Part shown: positions 14,954 to 24,280 of the stretch, piece after piece
Numbering within the stretch: position 1 is the first letter of the stretch
How the letters are laid out: each line of letters opens with the position of its first letter
Assembly (NCBI GenBank): GCA_903891095.1
Contig: CAITDI010000051.1
Coordinates: forward strand, 45,364-109,363
DNA length: 64,000 nt
DNA from: an uncultured bacterium
Lineage (GTDB): Bacteria; Planctomycetota; Phycisphaerae; Phycisphaerales; SM1A02
Reading direction: 5' to 3'
The notes under the pieces: generated by a model
What the model saw: the letters and a program-made list of their open reading frames with translations, nothing else
The model's database searches: none
Told to the model about the DNA's origin: nothing
Position numbers and translations under genes: made by a program

Positions 14954-17355
14954 TCTTGCGTGCGCGGCGGCTGGCGGCGGTTGGCATCGCCGCAGCTGCG
15001 CTCGTCGCGACATGGCCGGCGGCGCGCGGCGCGTGCGCGCAGACGCTTGATCTCGGCGGCGTGCGCGCGGGACCGACGATCGGCGAGCGCAACGGCGCGG
15101 TGGATCTCGCGGACTCGCTCGAGGCCGAGGCGCGCGAACTCACCGCGCAGGCCGCGGAACTCACGGGTGAAGCCAAGCTCGCGCGCGAGGCGGGTGTACG
15201 CGTGCGCACGCTGGCGGCGTATCTCCTGCGCGCAGGCGCGACGCGGCCGTGGAACGAGAGCGCGCTCACCGTCGATGGAGCGCGGCTCGCGATGCTCGTC
15301 GGGCGCACGGACGCGATGATCGACACGGTGCTCACGCGCGGCGTGGATTGGTCGGGACGAAAGCTGTCGAGCGACGAGATGGCGCGCGCGATGCAGCTGG
15401 TCGACGCGTTTGCCAAGTCGCCGCTTGATGCCGTGCGCAAGGCCAACGGCGCGGCGTCGGACCGATTGGCGGCCGAGCTCGCGCAGGCGCTGCGCGTCGT
15501 GCTCGCGCCGCTGGTTGAGCTTGCGCGGATGGTCGAAGGCGCGCAGAACGACGACCCGTGGCCGGTACTCGCCGATTCGCGCGGCGACGCGCGCGCGGGT
15601 GACGCGCTGCGTGCACGCGCGACGGACGATGCGCGCAGCGTGCTTGCGCGCATCGGCGCGATGCCAGACATGCCCGAGAAGGCCGCGCTGCAGAAGGCCA
15701 TCGAGCTGCTGCTCGCGCGGCCGATCGCGGCGCTTCATGACGATGCTCGGCTGATCGGCGACGCAGCCGACGGCGTGGCGTGGCTGGGCGCGATGCGCGC
15801 GGCGGGTGCACCGCTGGCGATGCCGGCGCCCGCGATCGAGGCGGCGATGCAGCGGATCGTGTCGGCGGTGACGGTCGTCGCCGGCGCGCCCGAGTCGGAT
15901 GTGGACGCGCGGCGCACGCTCGAGTCGCTCGACATGACGCTTGCTGCCGCGCGGGCGATGCTTGCGATGCGCAACGACGAGTTCAGCGGCAACGATGCGG
16001 CACGCGCGGCGCTGTCGGATGCGGCGGCGTCGCTGCTTGCGGCGGATGCTGCCGGCGCGACGGCGGAGCGCGATCGCGTCCGCGCGGCGCGGCGGATCAG
16101 CGATGCGTGCGCGACCGCGCAGGCGCTGCTCGACGACGACAAGTCGGCGCAAGCACCAGGCAAGGCGGCGAAGCCCGGCAAGCCCGCAGATTCGCCCGCG
16201 ACCTCGCGCGAACTCAAGCGCGACCTGAACGACGCGCTGCGGCAGTTCGATCGCGATGCGCGGTTCGCGGTGCGCGCGTTGCCCAGCGCGTTCAAGGCGA
16301 TCGCGGCGGATCCGTCGGCGGGCGCGATGCCCGCGAATCTCTCGGCGCTCGAGCGCGTGCGCTCGCTCGAGGCGGATCGGCGGCGGCTGCGCGCGCTGCA
16401 GGGCTTCATCGATCAGATCGGCTCGGTGCGGCCGGCGTCGGCGCGCGCGTTTGCGGGTGTCGCGCGGCGCATGGCGCGGATGATGCTCGATCCGCTCAAG
16501 CGCGACGACGCGCAGAACGCGTTCCGCGCGATCGAATCGCAGTTTGCGCTGGCGTTCCCGCTGCCGTTCGAGGACGAACTCAAGCGCGGCACGCCGCGCG
16601 CGCGAGAGCTCACGGGCGGCGAGGCGATCAAGGTCTGGGAGCGCGCGTCCGCGCTGCGCGGCGCGTGGTGCGATGCGCTCGGCCGCGGAGATTTCGGCGG
16701 ACCCGAGGCGCAGGCGATGGATGCAGCCGCGCGGCTGTGCGCGTGCCTGCGCGCGATCGACACGGTGGGCCAGCCGATCGACCGCGCGGGCGGCGACCGG
16801 CTTTCGATGTGGGGCGGATGGGCGACGCGACGCGCGATGCTCGCGCCCGCGGCGCAGGATCTGGTCGCGCTGGCGGCGCTCGCGTCGCGATCGTTCGTGC
16901 AGGCGCAGTCGGTGGAAGGCGCGCGGATGTTCGAGCGCGACCTCGCTGCGCTGGAGTCGGCGGTGCCGCTCGTGCGGCTCACCGCGGCGCTCGACGCGCG
17001 GCTCGCGCCGATCGTGCGCGGGACACCCGAGACGCTCGGCGCGCAGCTCGCGCCGCTGGTCGTGGTGCCTGCGGGCAACGCGTATCTCGCGGCGGAATGG
17101 CCGCGGCTGCTGGCGATGCATCGGGCGATGTTCGAGCTGGAGTTCGCGCGGCGCACGGCCGACGGCGATGCGCGCAAGGCGCTCTCGGCGTACCTCGCGG
17201 AGGTCGCACGCGACCTCGAGCGCGCGGCGTTTGGCGACGCGCGGCAGGTGGCGCGCGTGCCGGGATTCGACGGCTCCGCCGCGGGCACCGACGACGACCG
17301 CGCGCCGAACTCGCAGACGCCGCGCAAGCGCGAGCCGCTACCATCCGCGCCGTGA
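14932..17355 (+). CDS. Large exported protein of unknown function
   Basis: 807 aa, not recognised. The N-terminus (VILRARRLAAVGIAAAALVATWPAARGACAQ) is a signal peptide. The rest is very rich in Ala, Arg, Asp and Leu and appears almost wholly alpha-helical, with stretches that could form coiled coils (ALERVRSLEADRRRLRALQGFIDQI). A low-complexity linker (KAAKPGKPADSPA) sits near residue 415. No catalytic motif was seen. It overlaps truA by 22 nt and the following deacetylase by 4 nt (GTGA), so it appears to belong to one transcription unit. The high-GC opposite strand is also open over long stretches, but the signal peptide and overlaps favour this frame. Confidence 0.65.
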   Translation: MRWRAGVILRARRLAAVGIAAAALVATWPAARGACAQTLDLGGVRAGPTIGERNGAVDLADSLEAEARELTAQAAELTGEAKLAREAGVRVRTLAAYLLRAGATRPWNESALTVDGARLAMLVGRTDAMIDTVLTRGVDWSGRKLSSDEMARAMQLVDAFAKSPLDAVRKANGAASDRLAAELAQALRVVLAPLVELARMVEGAQNDDPWPVLADSRGDARAGDALRARATDDARSVLARIGAMPDMPEKAALQKAIELLLARPIAALHDDARLIGDAADGVAWLGAMRAAGAPLAMPAPAIEAAMQRIVSAVTVVAGAPESDVDARRTLESLDMTLAAARAMLAMRNDEFSGNDAARAALSDAAASLLAADAAGATAERDRVRAARRISDACATAQALLDDDKSAQAPGKAAKPGKPADSPATSRELKRDLNDALRQFDRDARFAVRALPSAFKAIAADPSAGAMPANLSALERVRSLEADRRRLRALQGFIDQIGSVRPASARAFAGVARRMARMMLDPLKRDDAQNAFRAIESQFALAFPLPFEDELKRGTPRARELTGGEAIKVWERASALRGAWCDALGRGDFGGPEAQAMDAAARLCACLRAIDTVGQPIDRAGGDRLSMWGGWATRRAMLAPAAQDLVALAALASRSFVQAQSVEGARMFERDLAALESAVPLVRLTAALDARLAPIVRGTPETLGAQLAPLVVVPAGNAYLAAEWPRLLAMHRAMFELEFARRTADGDARKALSAYLAEVARDLERAAFGDARQVARVPGFDGSAAGTDDDRAPNSQTPRKREPLPSAP

Positions 17356-18029
17356 ACATCGTTGTCGTCGCACCTCACCCGGATGATGCCGAGCTCGGCA
17401 TGGGCGGAACCATCGCGCGCCTGATCGCGGAGGGTCACGACGTGCTCGTGGTCGACCTCACGAGCGGCGAACCGACGCCGCAAGGCACGCCCGAGCGGCG
17501 CATCGCCGAGGCGGCGGCGGCCGACGCGATCCTCGGCTGCAAGCGGATCAACCTCGGCATGCCGAACCGCACGCTCGAGCATTCGGTCGCGAGTCGCCAC
17601 GCGCTCGCGGGCGTGCTGCGTCGGCATCGATGCGAGATCCTGTTCGTCCCGCATCCCGAGGACGTGCATCCCGACCACCTCGCGGCCACGCGCATCGCCG
17701 AGGACGCACGCTTTGACGCGAAGTTGACGAAGTGCGACCTGCCTGGCGAGCCGATCTATCCGCGCAAGCTCGTCTACTACTACTGCACGCACCTCAAGGC
17801 GATGCCTGACCCGACGTTCGCCCTGGACATCAGCGCGTACCGCGCGGCCAAGCGCGACGCGATCCTGGCGTACCGCTCGCAGGTGGTCGACCACGTACCG
17901 AATCGTTCCCTGCCCGAGCAGATCGATGCGCGCGACCGCTTTGTCGGCGATCGGATCGGCGTTGCCGCCGCGGAGCCGTTCTGGTGCCGCGAGTTGCCCG
18001 GGCTTCGGTCGCTTGACGCGCTTGCGTAA
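17352..18029 (+). CDS. bshB1: BshB1-like PIG-L/LmbE family deacetylase
   Basis: 225-aa zinc-dependent N-acetylglucosamine deacetylase. Motif VVAPHPDDAELGMGGTIARL (H9, D11, D12) and the distal ligand motif VHPDH (H106, H109) are present. The opening block strongly resembles BshB1, which deacetylates GlcNAc-malate in bacillithiol synthesis; no bshA or bshC lies in the window, so the specific substrate is inferred. Start is GTG 17352, overlapping the TGA of the upstream gene as GTGA, and gives the expected N-terminus MNIVVVAPHPDD. Other family members act on mycothiol or lipid sugars. Confidence 0.85.
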   Translation: MNIVVVAPHPDDAELGMGGTIARLIAEGHDVLVVDLTSGEPTPQGTPERRIAEAAAADAILGCKRINLGMPNRTLEHSVASRHALAGVLRRHRCEILFVPHPEDVHPDHLAATRIAEDARFDAKLTKCDLPGEPIYPRKLVYYYCTHLKAMPDPTFALDISAYRAAKRDAILAYRSQVVDHVPNRSLPEQIDARDRFVGDRIGVAAAEPFWCRELPGLRSLDALA

Positions 18030-18085
18030 GGCGCGGCCGATCCCGATGCCGAGTGTGGGCTGCGTTGCTACATTGCTGCCCCTTC

Positions 18086-18883
18086 ATGGAGTCGCTGTTC
18101 CACCAGATCCCCGCGCTGCTTGCACAGGCTGCCGATGCAGCCCAAGCCGCGGCGCCTGCGGCCGGTGACGGAGGCTGGATGGACTGGATCCATCAGCACG
18201 CGCCAGCCCTCATCGAGCAGTACGGAGCGTGGTTCATCTTCGTGGCGTTCGTCGTCTGCGGGATTGGACTGCACATCTCCGAGGACTTCCTGCTTATTCC
18301 TGCGGGCGCGGCGATCTTTCACGGACACCTGTCGTGGTCCGAGACGATTGTGGCCGCCTACTTCGGGCTCGTGATCGGCGACAGCGGCTGGATCTGGGTG
18401 TGCCGGCACTTCGGCACGCGTCTGGTGCACAGCAAGCGCTTCCTCCGCATGATGGGGCCACGGCGGCTGCTCGAGGCCAAGTACTCGATGGAGCACCGCG
18501 GCGTGATCGTGCTGATCCTCGCGCGGTTCATCCCGGGCACGCGCACGCCCGTGCTCACCATGACGGGCATCCTGCACATGCCGTGGTGGAAGTTCCTCGC
18601 CGTCGAGTTCTCGACGGTGGCGATCACCGTGCCGGTGCAACTGGGAATTGGATACGCCGCCGCCGTCGGCTACGAGCGGGCGAAGGGTCTGGGCGACATG
18701 CTCACGATCAGCCTCGCGGTGGTGGCGCTGACCGTGGCGTTCTTCGTCGGGCGTCGATGGTGGAAGCAGGCCAAGGCCCGCAAGGGACCGCGTCCGCGCG
18801 CGCCGGTGGCGTGGCTGCGGACATTCGGACGGTCCAGCCGTACGGGTGGATCGGTCCACCACTCGAACCCTCATTCACCGTGA
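18086..18883 (+). CDS. DedA family membrane protein
   Basis: 265-aa integral membrane protein of the DedA/SNARE-associated (VTT) family, linked in other bacteria to lipid flipping and membrane homeostasis. After a short Ala/Gln-rich N-terminus there are about five hydrophobic segments. The DedA signature RFIPGTRTPVLTMTG is present, preceded by the charged helix KRFLRMMGPRRLLEAKYSMEHRG. ATG 18086 is chosen over 18053 because the first 11 residues of the longer form are atypical. The C-terminus is basic and overlaps the 3' end of the convergent gene by 9 bp. Confidence 0.87.
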   Translation: MESLFHQIPALLAQAADAAQAAAPAAGDGGWMDWIHQHAPALIEQYGAWFIFVAFVVCGIGLHISEDFLLIPAGAAIFHGHLSWSETIVAAYFGLVIGDSGWIWVCRHFGTRLVHSKRFLRMMGPRRLLEAKYSMEHRGVIVLILARFIPGTRTPVLTMTGILHMPWWKFLAVEFSTVAITVPVQLGIGYAAAVGYERAKGLGDMLTISLAVVALTVAFFVGRRWWKQAKARKGPRPRAPVAWLRTFGRSSRTGGSVHHSNPHSP

Positions 18884-19615
18884 CGCCGGTCTCGGCAAGA
18901 GGCGGTCGCGATCGATGGCGCGGCGCTGGGAGCCTGGCTTCCAGCCCGGCTGCGGTTGCGGCGACTTGGTGAACTCGTTCGCGTCGTCATCGTCGGCGCT
19001 GAACTCGAACGGGCCTTCGAGCCCGTCGGGCGGGTGGTCGAACGGCGCGACGTCGATGAACTCGCTCATGTCGGCCGACGGCGGGATGTCGCGGACTTCC
19101 TCGTCGAGGATCGCGCTGCAGAGCTTGACGAGCAGCGCGCGGTCGCTGAGGCCGTCGGTCGCGGTGAGGTAGATGCCGAGGCGCGCGAGGCCGTAGATGA
19201 CGGACCAGAGCGCGCGGTGGACCTCGATGTCGCTCTTGGGGATCGCGTTGGCGGCGGGCGCGTCGATGCCGAGCTCGAGCAGCTGCCGGCGGTTGGTCGT
19301 GCGCGGCGCGAGGTCGCTGTCGTACTTGATCGCGGCGACGTAGCGGTCGATCACGCGGCCCTTGTCCTTCTCGGCATCGAGGATGCGCTGGATGCCCTGC
19401 TCGCGCACGGCGGCCTTGCGCGCGAAGATCGCACGCACCTCGGCGTCGGTGCGCTTGCCCGCGAAGTCCTCGGGCCGCGGCGAATCGCGCGAGATGACAT
19501 TGGGTGCGCCGTTGGCGAAACGGTCGATCGGCGCGTTGGTCTCGCCGGGCTCGCCTCCGCCGCTGGCTGCATTGCCCGACTCACGTCCGGACGAAAAATC
19601 AAAGCACGCGATCAT
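18875..19615 (-). CDS. Hypothetical protein, helical with acidic tail
   Basis: 246-aa cytoplasmic protein without recognised domain. ATG 19615 is supported by an AAGGGGA-like ribosome site; an upstream ATG (19684) would add 23 basic residues. The body is predicted helical (DAEVRAIFARKAAVREQGIQRILDAEKDKGRVIDRYVAAIK) and includes DRALLVKLCSAILDEEVRDIPPS. It then runs into a short acidic segment (FEFSADDDDANEF) and a basic end. Similar-looking proteins occur in other planctomycetes without known function (recollection, not a search). It converges on dedA and overlaps it slightly. Confidence 0.6.
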   Translation of the reverse strand: MIACFDFSSGRESGNAASGGGEPGETNAPIDRFANGAPNVISRDSPRPEDFAGKRTDAEVRAIFARKAAVREQGIQRILDAEKDKGRVIDRYVAAIKYDSDLAPRTTNRRQLLELGIDAPAANAIPKSDIEVHRALWSVIYGLARLGIYLTATDGLSDRALLVKLCSAILDEEVRDIPPSADMSEFIDVAPFDHPPDGLEGPFEFSADDDDANEFTKSPQPQPGWKPGSQRRAIDRDRLLPRPASR

Positions 19616-19749
19616 CGTGGTCCATCCCCTTCTTTGCCCTTTGTCGGCATGTTGCTGATTGCGGCGGGTGCGCGCCGCACGCACGGCGACCTCGCTGCAG
19701 CGCTCGAGGCTACAGCTGGTTTGAGGGGATCCTGAAAGTCACCACACTT

Positions 19750-22248
19750 TTACGCGCGGTTTTTCGCGGAGCGGGACTTGGCGAAATGATTCGCGCTCCA
19801 CCATCGCGCGCCAGCGGGGATGACCACGCGGTCGCCGGGCAGAAGCGTGCGCCAGCTCTCGGTTTCGTCGGCGCCGGCGGAATCGCCGCGGTCGATCCAG
19901 AACTCGCGGATCACGCTGTTCGCACGGAACACGCCGTCGGCCATCGCGGCGAGCGCGGGCTCGGGGAGCTCGAGCGACGCGTCGTCGCCGAGGAACCAGT
20001 GCGCGCGCGCGAGGTCGTCCTCATCGGCGATCCAAGCGACGAGCAGTTCGCGCGCGGGATCGGCGCCTTCGAGGAGTTCCTGCGGGATGCGCGCGCGCAG
20101 CGTCGCAGCGGCGAGGCCCGCTTCGGCGTGCGGCACGAGTTCGAGCGGCATGCCCTGGCGAACCTTGCCCGCGAAGTCGACGCGCTCGACGATCGCGACC
20201 GCGCGCTGCTGCGCGAAGGCCGCAGGATCGATGAACGCCGCGTCGTCGCTGAGGACGACCTCGAGCGCACCGCCCTTGAACTGCACGAAGTCGCCCGTCG
20301 GCTCGATCGAGAGCTGGCGCCGCGCGCACGCGCGACGGACCGCGTGCCACGCGGGCTTCGCGCGGCCCGCGACATCGATGAGCGACCACGAGTGGCCGGC
20401 CCAGACGTCGTTCCACTGCCAGATGAGCGCGCCCATCGAGCGCGGCGCGGTCGCGCGCAGCCAGCGCATCGCGACATCCATCGCGCGCGCCTGCAGGTGC
20501 TGCGCCTGCGCGTGGTACTCGGCGAAATCGCGCGCGGGCGCGAAGCGCGCATCGAGGAACGGCTGGTACTGGAACGCGTCGCCGCCCCACGCCTTCTGCC
20601 GCAGCGCGAGCGCGGCGCTGCCGATCGTGAGCAGCGACTCGGGGAACTCGCGGCGCAGCGTCGCGAGGCACGGCGGCGACTGATGGCCGAATTCGCTGGA
20701 GAAACGCGGGAGAATCGTGCGGTAGCCCTCGATCTTGGCCTCGGCGTCCCAGGTGTGGCGGTCGCCGTGGTCGGGCTCGTTCGGGTGCAAGTCCATCGAG
20801 CCCGAGTACGGGCTCTCGGCCCAGTACGGCGTGCCCGAGTCGTGCTTCGCGACGATCGCGGGCAGCGTCTCGAGCCAATACGAGCGGCCCCACGATTGAT
20901 CGGGCTTGAGGCGGTCCTTCCAGCCCCAGCTCCACCACGCGAGGATGTCCTCGTTGCCGCCGCACCAGAGTGCGAGCGACGGATGATGCGAGAGCCGCTG
21001 CACCTGGAACTCCGCCTCGCGCGCGATGATCGACGCGAACGGCTGGTCCTCGGGATAGGTCGCGCACGCGAACATGAAGTCCTGCCACACGAGGATGCCG
21101 AGTTCGTCGCACGCCTCGTAGAACGCGTCGGGCAGGAAATTGCCGCCGCCCCACACGCGCACCATGTTGAAGCCGGTGTCGCGGTAGCGCTTCATCTCGG
21201 TGAACCAGTCGCGCTCGTGGCGCGTGCCGAGGAGCGGCGGAATGATGTTCGCGCCGCGGGCGAACACAGGCTCGCCGTTGAGGATGAAGCGGAAACGCCG
21301 GCCAATGTCGTCGTTCGCGGTGTCGAGCTCGATGCGGCGCAGCGCGAAGCGCGTGGTCGCGATCGGCTTGAACGCGCCGGTCGCGTCGCGGCGGCCGACC
21401 ATCGCGTTCCACCAGCAGCCGTCGTTGCTGCCGCGCGCGCCCGTCTTTTCGCCCCATTTGTCCCAGGTTGACCAGAGTTTCGCGGGTTGCAGCGTCGCTT
21501 CGCCGTTGGCGTCGCAGGCGACGTGCTTGGGATTCATGCGCTCGCGCACGACGCAGACCAGCGGTTCGCCGGTGCTTTCGCCTTGCGGCGTGACGCGCAC
21601 GGTCACGGTGCCGTCGCTGTTCCAGCGTTGCGCGACGGAGACGCCGAGCACGCGCGTCGTGTCCCAGCAGTCAAAGCGCGCGCCGTAGAAGCCGACGCCG
21701 GGCACGCGCGGGCCCCAGTCCCAGCCAAAGCTGCACGCAGCGCTGCGCGAGAAGCAGAACGGCGTCCAGTCGCCGTTCACGGGGCGCTCGCCGAGCTGCG
21801 CTTGCCAGCGGAGGACTTCGGTCACGGGCGCCTTGAAGCGCAGTTCGAGCGTCGTGCGCGTGCCGCGCAGCGCGTCGGGAATGCGCGCGTCGAACGGAAC
21901 ATGCTCGCTCATGTGCGAGCCGAGCACGACTCCGCCGAGCGCGATTTCGCAGGGACCGTCGAGGATCTCGATGCGCAGCGCGCACTGCGCGCCGTCGCTG
22001 CGCGCGGGCACGTCGACTTCGCGCGTGAAGGTCCACTCGGTCTTGCCGACCCACTCGCTGTCGAGTTCGGCGCGCTCGGCGGTCCACGGCGACTGCAAGT
22101 CAGCGGCGGTGAGCACGGCGTGGATCGAAACCTGCGTGAACGGCGCGACATCGAGCGTCTGGCTGCCGACGATCGGCGAGCCTTCGCCGCCGGTTGCGCG
22201 GACGGCCCAGCCTGTGGGCGCGAGGGGAAGCCTGCGGAGATCAGCCAT
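19750..22248 (-). CDS. GH2 beta-mannosidase
   Basis: 832-aa glycoside hydrolase family 2 enzyme that removes terminal beta-mannose. The N-terminal sugar-binding/jelly-roll part is followed by a TIM barrel. The acid/base motif WCGGNED has E433 and the nucleophile motif SSEFGHQSPP has E519. VRVWGGGNFLPDAFYEACDELGILVWQDFMFAC matches beta-mannosidase rather than beta-galactosidase. No signal peptide is visible, so it may be cytoplasmic. ATG 22248 overlaps the end of the transporter gene by 8 nt, indicating coupling. With the transporter and alpha-mannosidase it forms a mannoside-use cluster. Confidence 0.9.
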   Translation of the reverse strand: MADLRRLPLAPTGWAVRATGGEGSPIVGSQTLDVAPFTQVSIHAVLTAADLQSPWTAERAELDSEWVGKTEWTFTREVDVPARSDGAQCALRIEILDGPCEIALGGVVLGSHMSEHVPFDARIPDALRGTRTTLELRFKAPVTEVLRWQAQLGERPVNGDWTPFCFSRSAACSFGWDWGPRVPGVGFYGARFDCWDTTRVLGVSVAQRWNSDGTVTVRVTPQGESTGEPLVCVVRERMNPKHVACDANGEATLQPAKLWSTWDKWGEKTGARGSNDGCWWNAMVGRRDATGAFKPIATTRFALRRIELDTANDDIGRRFRFILNGEPVFARGANIIPPLLGTRHERDWFTEMKRYRDTGFNMVRVWGGGNFLPDAFYEACDELGILVWQDFMFACATYPEDQPFASIIAREAEFQVQRLSHHPSLALWCGGNEDILAWWSWGWKDRLKPDQSWGRSYWLETLPAIVAKHDSGTPYWAESPYSGSMDLHPNEPDHGDRHTWDAEAKIEGYRTILPRFSSEFGHQSPPCLATLRREFPESLLTIGSAALALRQKAWGGDAFQYQPFLDARFAPARDFAEYHAQAQHLQARAMDVAMRWLRATAPRSMGALIWQWNDVWAGHSWSLIDVAGRAKPAWHAVRRACARRQLSIEPTGDFVQFKGGALEVVLSDDAAFIDPAAFAQQRAVAIVERVDFAGKVRQGMPLELVPHAEAGLAAATLRARIPQELLEGADPARELLVAWIADEDDLARAHWFLGDDASLELPEPALAAMADGVFRANSVIREFWIDRGDSAGADETESWRTLLPGDRVVIPAGARWWSANHFAKSRSAKNRA

Positions 22249-24253
22249 GGTTCTGCCTCTCGACCGTGCCGTCGTCGCGCGCGTCGGTGCCGCGCTTCTC
22301 AAGGAGTTCGAACATGCGGCGCAGGTCGCGGAATCCGCCGACCGTGAACCAGATCACCACGCTCGTGCCGACGAACAGCGTGAAGTACGTGTAGCCGTGC
22401 CAGAAGCCGAGCCACGCGGCGTCTTCGGGCGGCTTGCCGAACAGCAGGAACGGCGTGCCGATCGCGAAGAGGATCGTTCCGCCGATCGGCCACGCGAGCG
22501 TGATCCACGTGACCGCGCGGTCCCAGCCGGTGAAGTTGCGGTCGATGCCGATCTTCTCCCAGAAGGAGCGCGTGCGATCGGTCTCGATCGCGGCCTCCTC
22601 GTCGTCGGCGACGCGGTACTTGCCGCGGTGCAGCAGGCGGTCGAGGTCGAAGTTCGCAGGCCAGATGAGCGCGCACGCGATGTACACCGCGGTCGCCGCG
22701 AGCATCGCGAAGAAGCCGAGCAGCTGTCCGTTGTACGTCTTGACCCACGAGAGGAAGTGGAATCCCGCGGGGAACGCCGTTTCCCACGAAGACCACGCGT
22801 TGGTGAATTCCTGCGCGAAGAGGCCGATCGCCGCGAGCGCGACGCCCGTGAGCATCCCGCCCCACGCCGACGCGCGGCCGCCGATGCGCGAGTACAGGCC
22901 GCCGATGATCGCGCAGCCCGCGCCCGCGTAGAACAGGCTCGCCGAGAGATTGCAGTACATCGCGATGCGCTGGTCGGGCGAGCGGAAGGTTGCGCTGAAG
23001 AAGAAGCCCCAGCATGCGACCGCGAAGATCGCGACCTTGATCACGCGGATGTGCGCCTTGGGCGAGAGCTCGCCAAAGCCGAGCCGCTGGCGCACGGGCA
23101 TGATCACGTCCTGCACGAGGATCGAGCCCCATGAGTGGAGATACGCGTTGTCGGTGCCGAGATACGCGCCGAACATCGCGGCAATCACGAAGCCAAGCAG
23201 GCCCGCGGGCAGCATGAGTCCGAGCGCGACGGGCGTACGAAGCTCGCTTGCCTGACCCGCGGGAAGCGCGCCGACGGCCTCGCGCACGGCGGCGCCGGCG
23301 TCGGCGTACGCGGGATGCTCGAGCAGCGTGCGGATGCAGAGCGGCAGCACGAGCGTGACCAACATGAGCACGCGGAAGCGCCATCCGTTGAGGATGTTCG
23401 CCATCTTGGATTCATGCGGCGTCGCGGCGGCGGCGTTGTAGCCCTGGTCGCCCTGCCACGCCTTGGCGGTGTAGAGGATGAGGATCGCCTGAATGCCCCA
23501 GTAGCCGACATTGAAGTTCTGCTCGGCGGAAAGCGACGAAGGCGCGGGATTGACCAGCGACTTGCCGTCACCGACCGAGAGCAGCGTGGTGCTGAGGTCG
23601 CTCCACGGGAACTTCCACAGCAGATACAGCGTGAGCGCCGCGAACACGAGGTTGCAGAACACGCCCTGCAGGAAGTCGGTCACCATGACCGTGACCTGAC
23701 CGCCGAGGAAGATGAAGAACAGCGCGGTCGACAGCATCATCACCATGAACACGAGATACGTGTCGAACGTGCCGCCGGCGAACGCGAAGTGCGCGGGCAG
23801 CCCCATGAGGTTGATGAGGAACCGCGCGCTGATGCCGGGAAACACGCCGTAATTCAGCAGTCCCGCGACGAATGCGAGCGCGCCGCAGAACACGCGGAAG
23901 TTGCGGTCGTAGCGCTGCTCGAGGAACTGCGCGAGCGTGAGCGCGCGCGTGCGGCGGAATCGGTACGCGACCCAGCCCGTGAGCGCGAGGAAGATCATGA
24001 TCGGGCCTTCGCTCAGGCCCCACCAGACCGAGGTGTAGCCGACGTCGTAGTTCTGCTGGAAGTACCACGCGAGCGTGATCAGTCCGATCGACGCGCGCGC
24101 ATCGGCGAGCGCGATGAGATAGCGGCCCGCGCAGCGGTTGGCAGCGAGGAAGCCGGCGACGCTCTGGCCGTACTTGCGCGCGCGCACGCCGACGACAGCG
24201 AGCGCTGCGACGAGTGCGATCGGAAGGAGCCAGTCGAACAGGGACAGATGCAT
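22241..24253 (-). CDS. Sodium:solute symporter family transporter
   Basis: 670-aa polytopic membrane protein of the SSS family (SLC5-like), with about 13 hydrophobic segments. Typical blocks are SVAGFLAANRCAGRYLIALADARASIGLITL, the helix around GYTSVWWGLSEGP and ALTLAQFLEQRYDRNFRVF. It lies between two mannosidase genes, so a sodium-driven uptake of a mannose-containing saccharide or of released mannose is the natural inference; substrate cannot be read from sequence. The start codon sits immediately after a perfect 8-bp hairpin in the 27-bp junction with the upstream gene. It overlaps the beta-mannosidase gene by 8 bp. Confidence 0.9.
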   Translation of the reverse strand: MHLSLFDWLLPIALVAALAVVGVRARKYGQSVAGFLAANRCAGRYLIALADARASIGLITLAWYFQQNYDVGYTSVWWGLSEGPIMIFLALTGWVAYRFRRTRALTLAQFLEQRYDRNFRVFCGALAFVAGLLNYGVFPGISARFLINLMGLPAHFAFAGGTFDTYLVFMVMMLSTALFFIFLGGQVTVMVTDFLQGVFCNLVFAALTLYLLWKFPWSDLSTTLLSVGDGKSLVNPAPSSLSAEQNFNVGYWGIQAILILYTAKAWQGDQGYNAAAATPHESKMANILNGWRFRVLMLVTLVLPLCIRTLLEHPAYADAGAAVREAVGALPAGQASELRTPVALGLMLPAGLLGFVIAAMFGAYLGTDNAYLHSWGSILVQDVIMPVRQRLGFGELSPKAHIRVIKVAIFAVACWGFFFSATFRSPDQRIAMYCNLSASLFYAGAGCAIIGGLYSRIGGRASAWGGMLTGVALAAIGLFAQEFTNAWSSWETAFPAGFHFLSWVKTYNGQLLGFFAMLAATAVYIACALIWPANFDLDRLLHRGKYRVADDEEAAIETDRTRSFWEKIGIDRNFTGWDRAVTWITLAWPIGGTILFAIGTPFLLFGKPPEDAAWLGFWHGYTYFTLFVGTSVVIWFTVGGFRDLRRMFELLEKRGTDARDDGTVERQNHG

Positions 24254-24254
24254 C

Positions 24255-24276
24255 GGCGCAGGATAACGCCTGCGCC
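24255..24276 (-). promoter_or_regulatory. Intercistronic hairpin at transporter start
   Basis: Perfect 8-bp inverted repeat GGCGCAGG/CCTGCGCC (24255-24262 and 24269-24276), 6-nt loop. It fills the gap between the alpha-mannosidase stop (24281) and the transporter ATG (24253), exactly where the ribosome site should be. No T-run follows, so it is not a normal terminator. Confidence 0.6.
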
Positions 24277-24280
24277 ATGC

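Noticed and set aside
12893..17121. Long minus-strand frames across truA and the 807-aa gene
   Set aside because: truA and the P-loop-like gene are clear on the plus strand; the minus frames are rich in Arg/Ala/His and lack motifs. For the 807-aa gene the plus strand is favoured by signal peptide and overlaps, so the choice there is weaker.
18875..18883. Frameshift at the convergent dedA overlap
   Set aside because: The two genes simply overlap by 9 bp at their 3' ends; both read to plausible ends.
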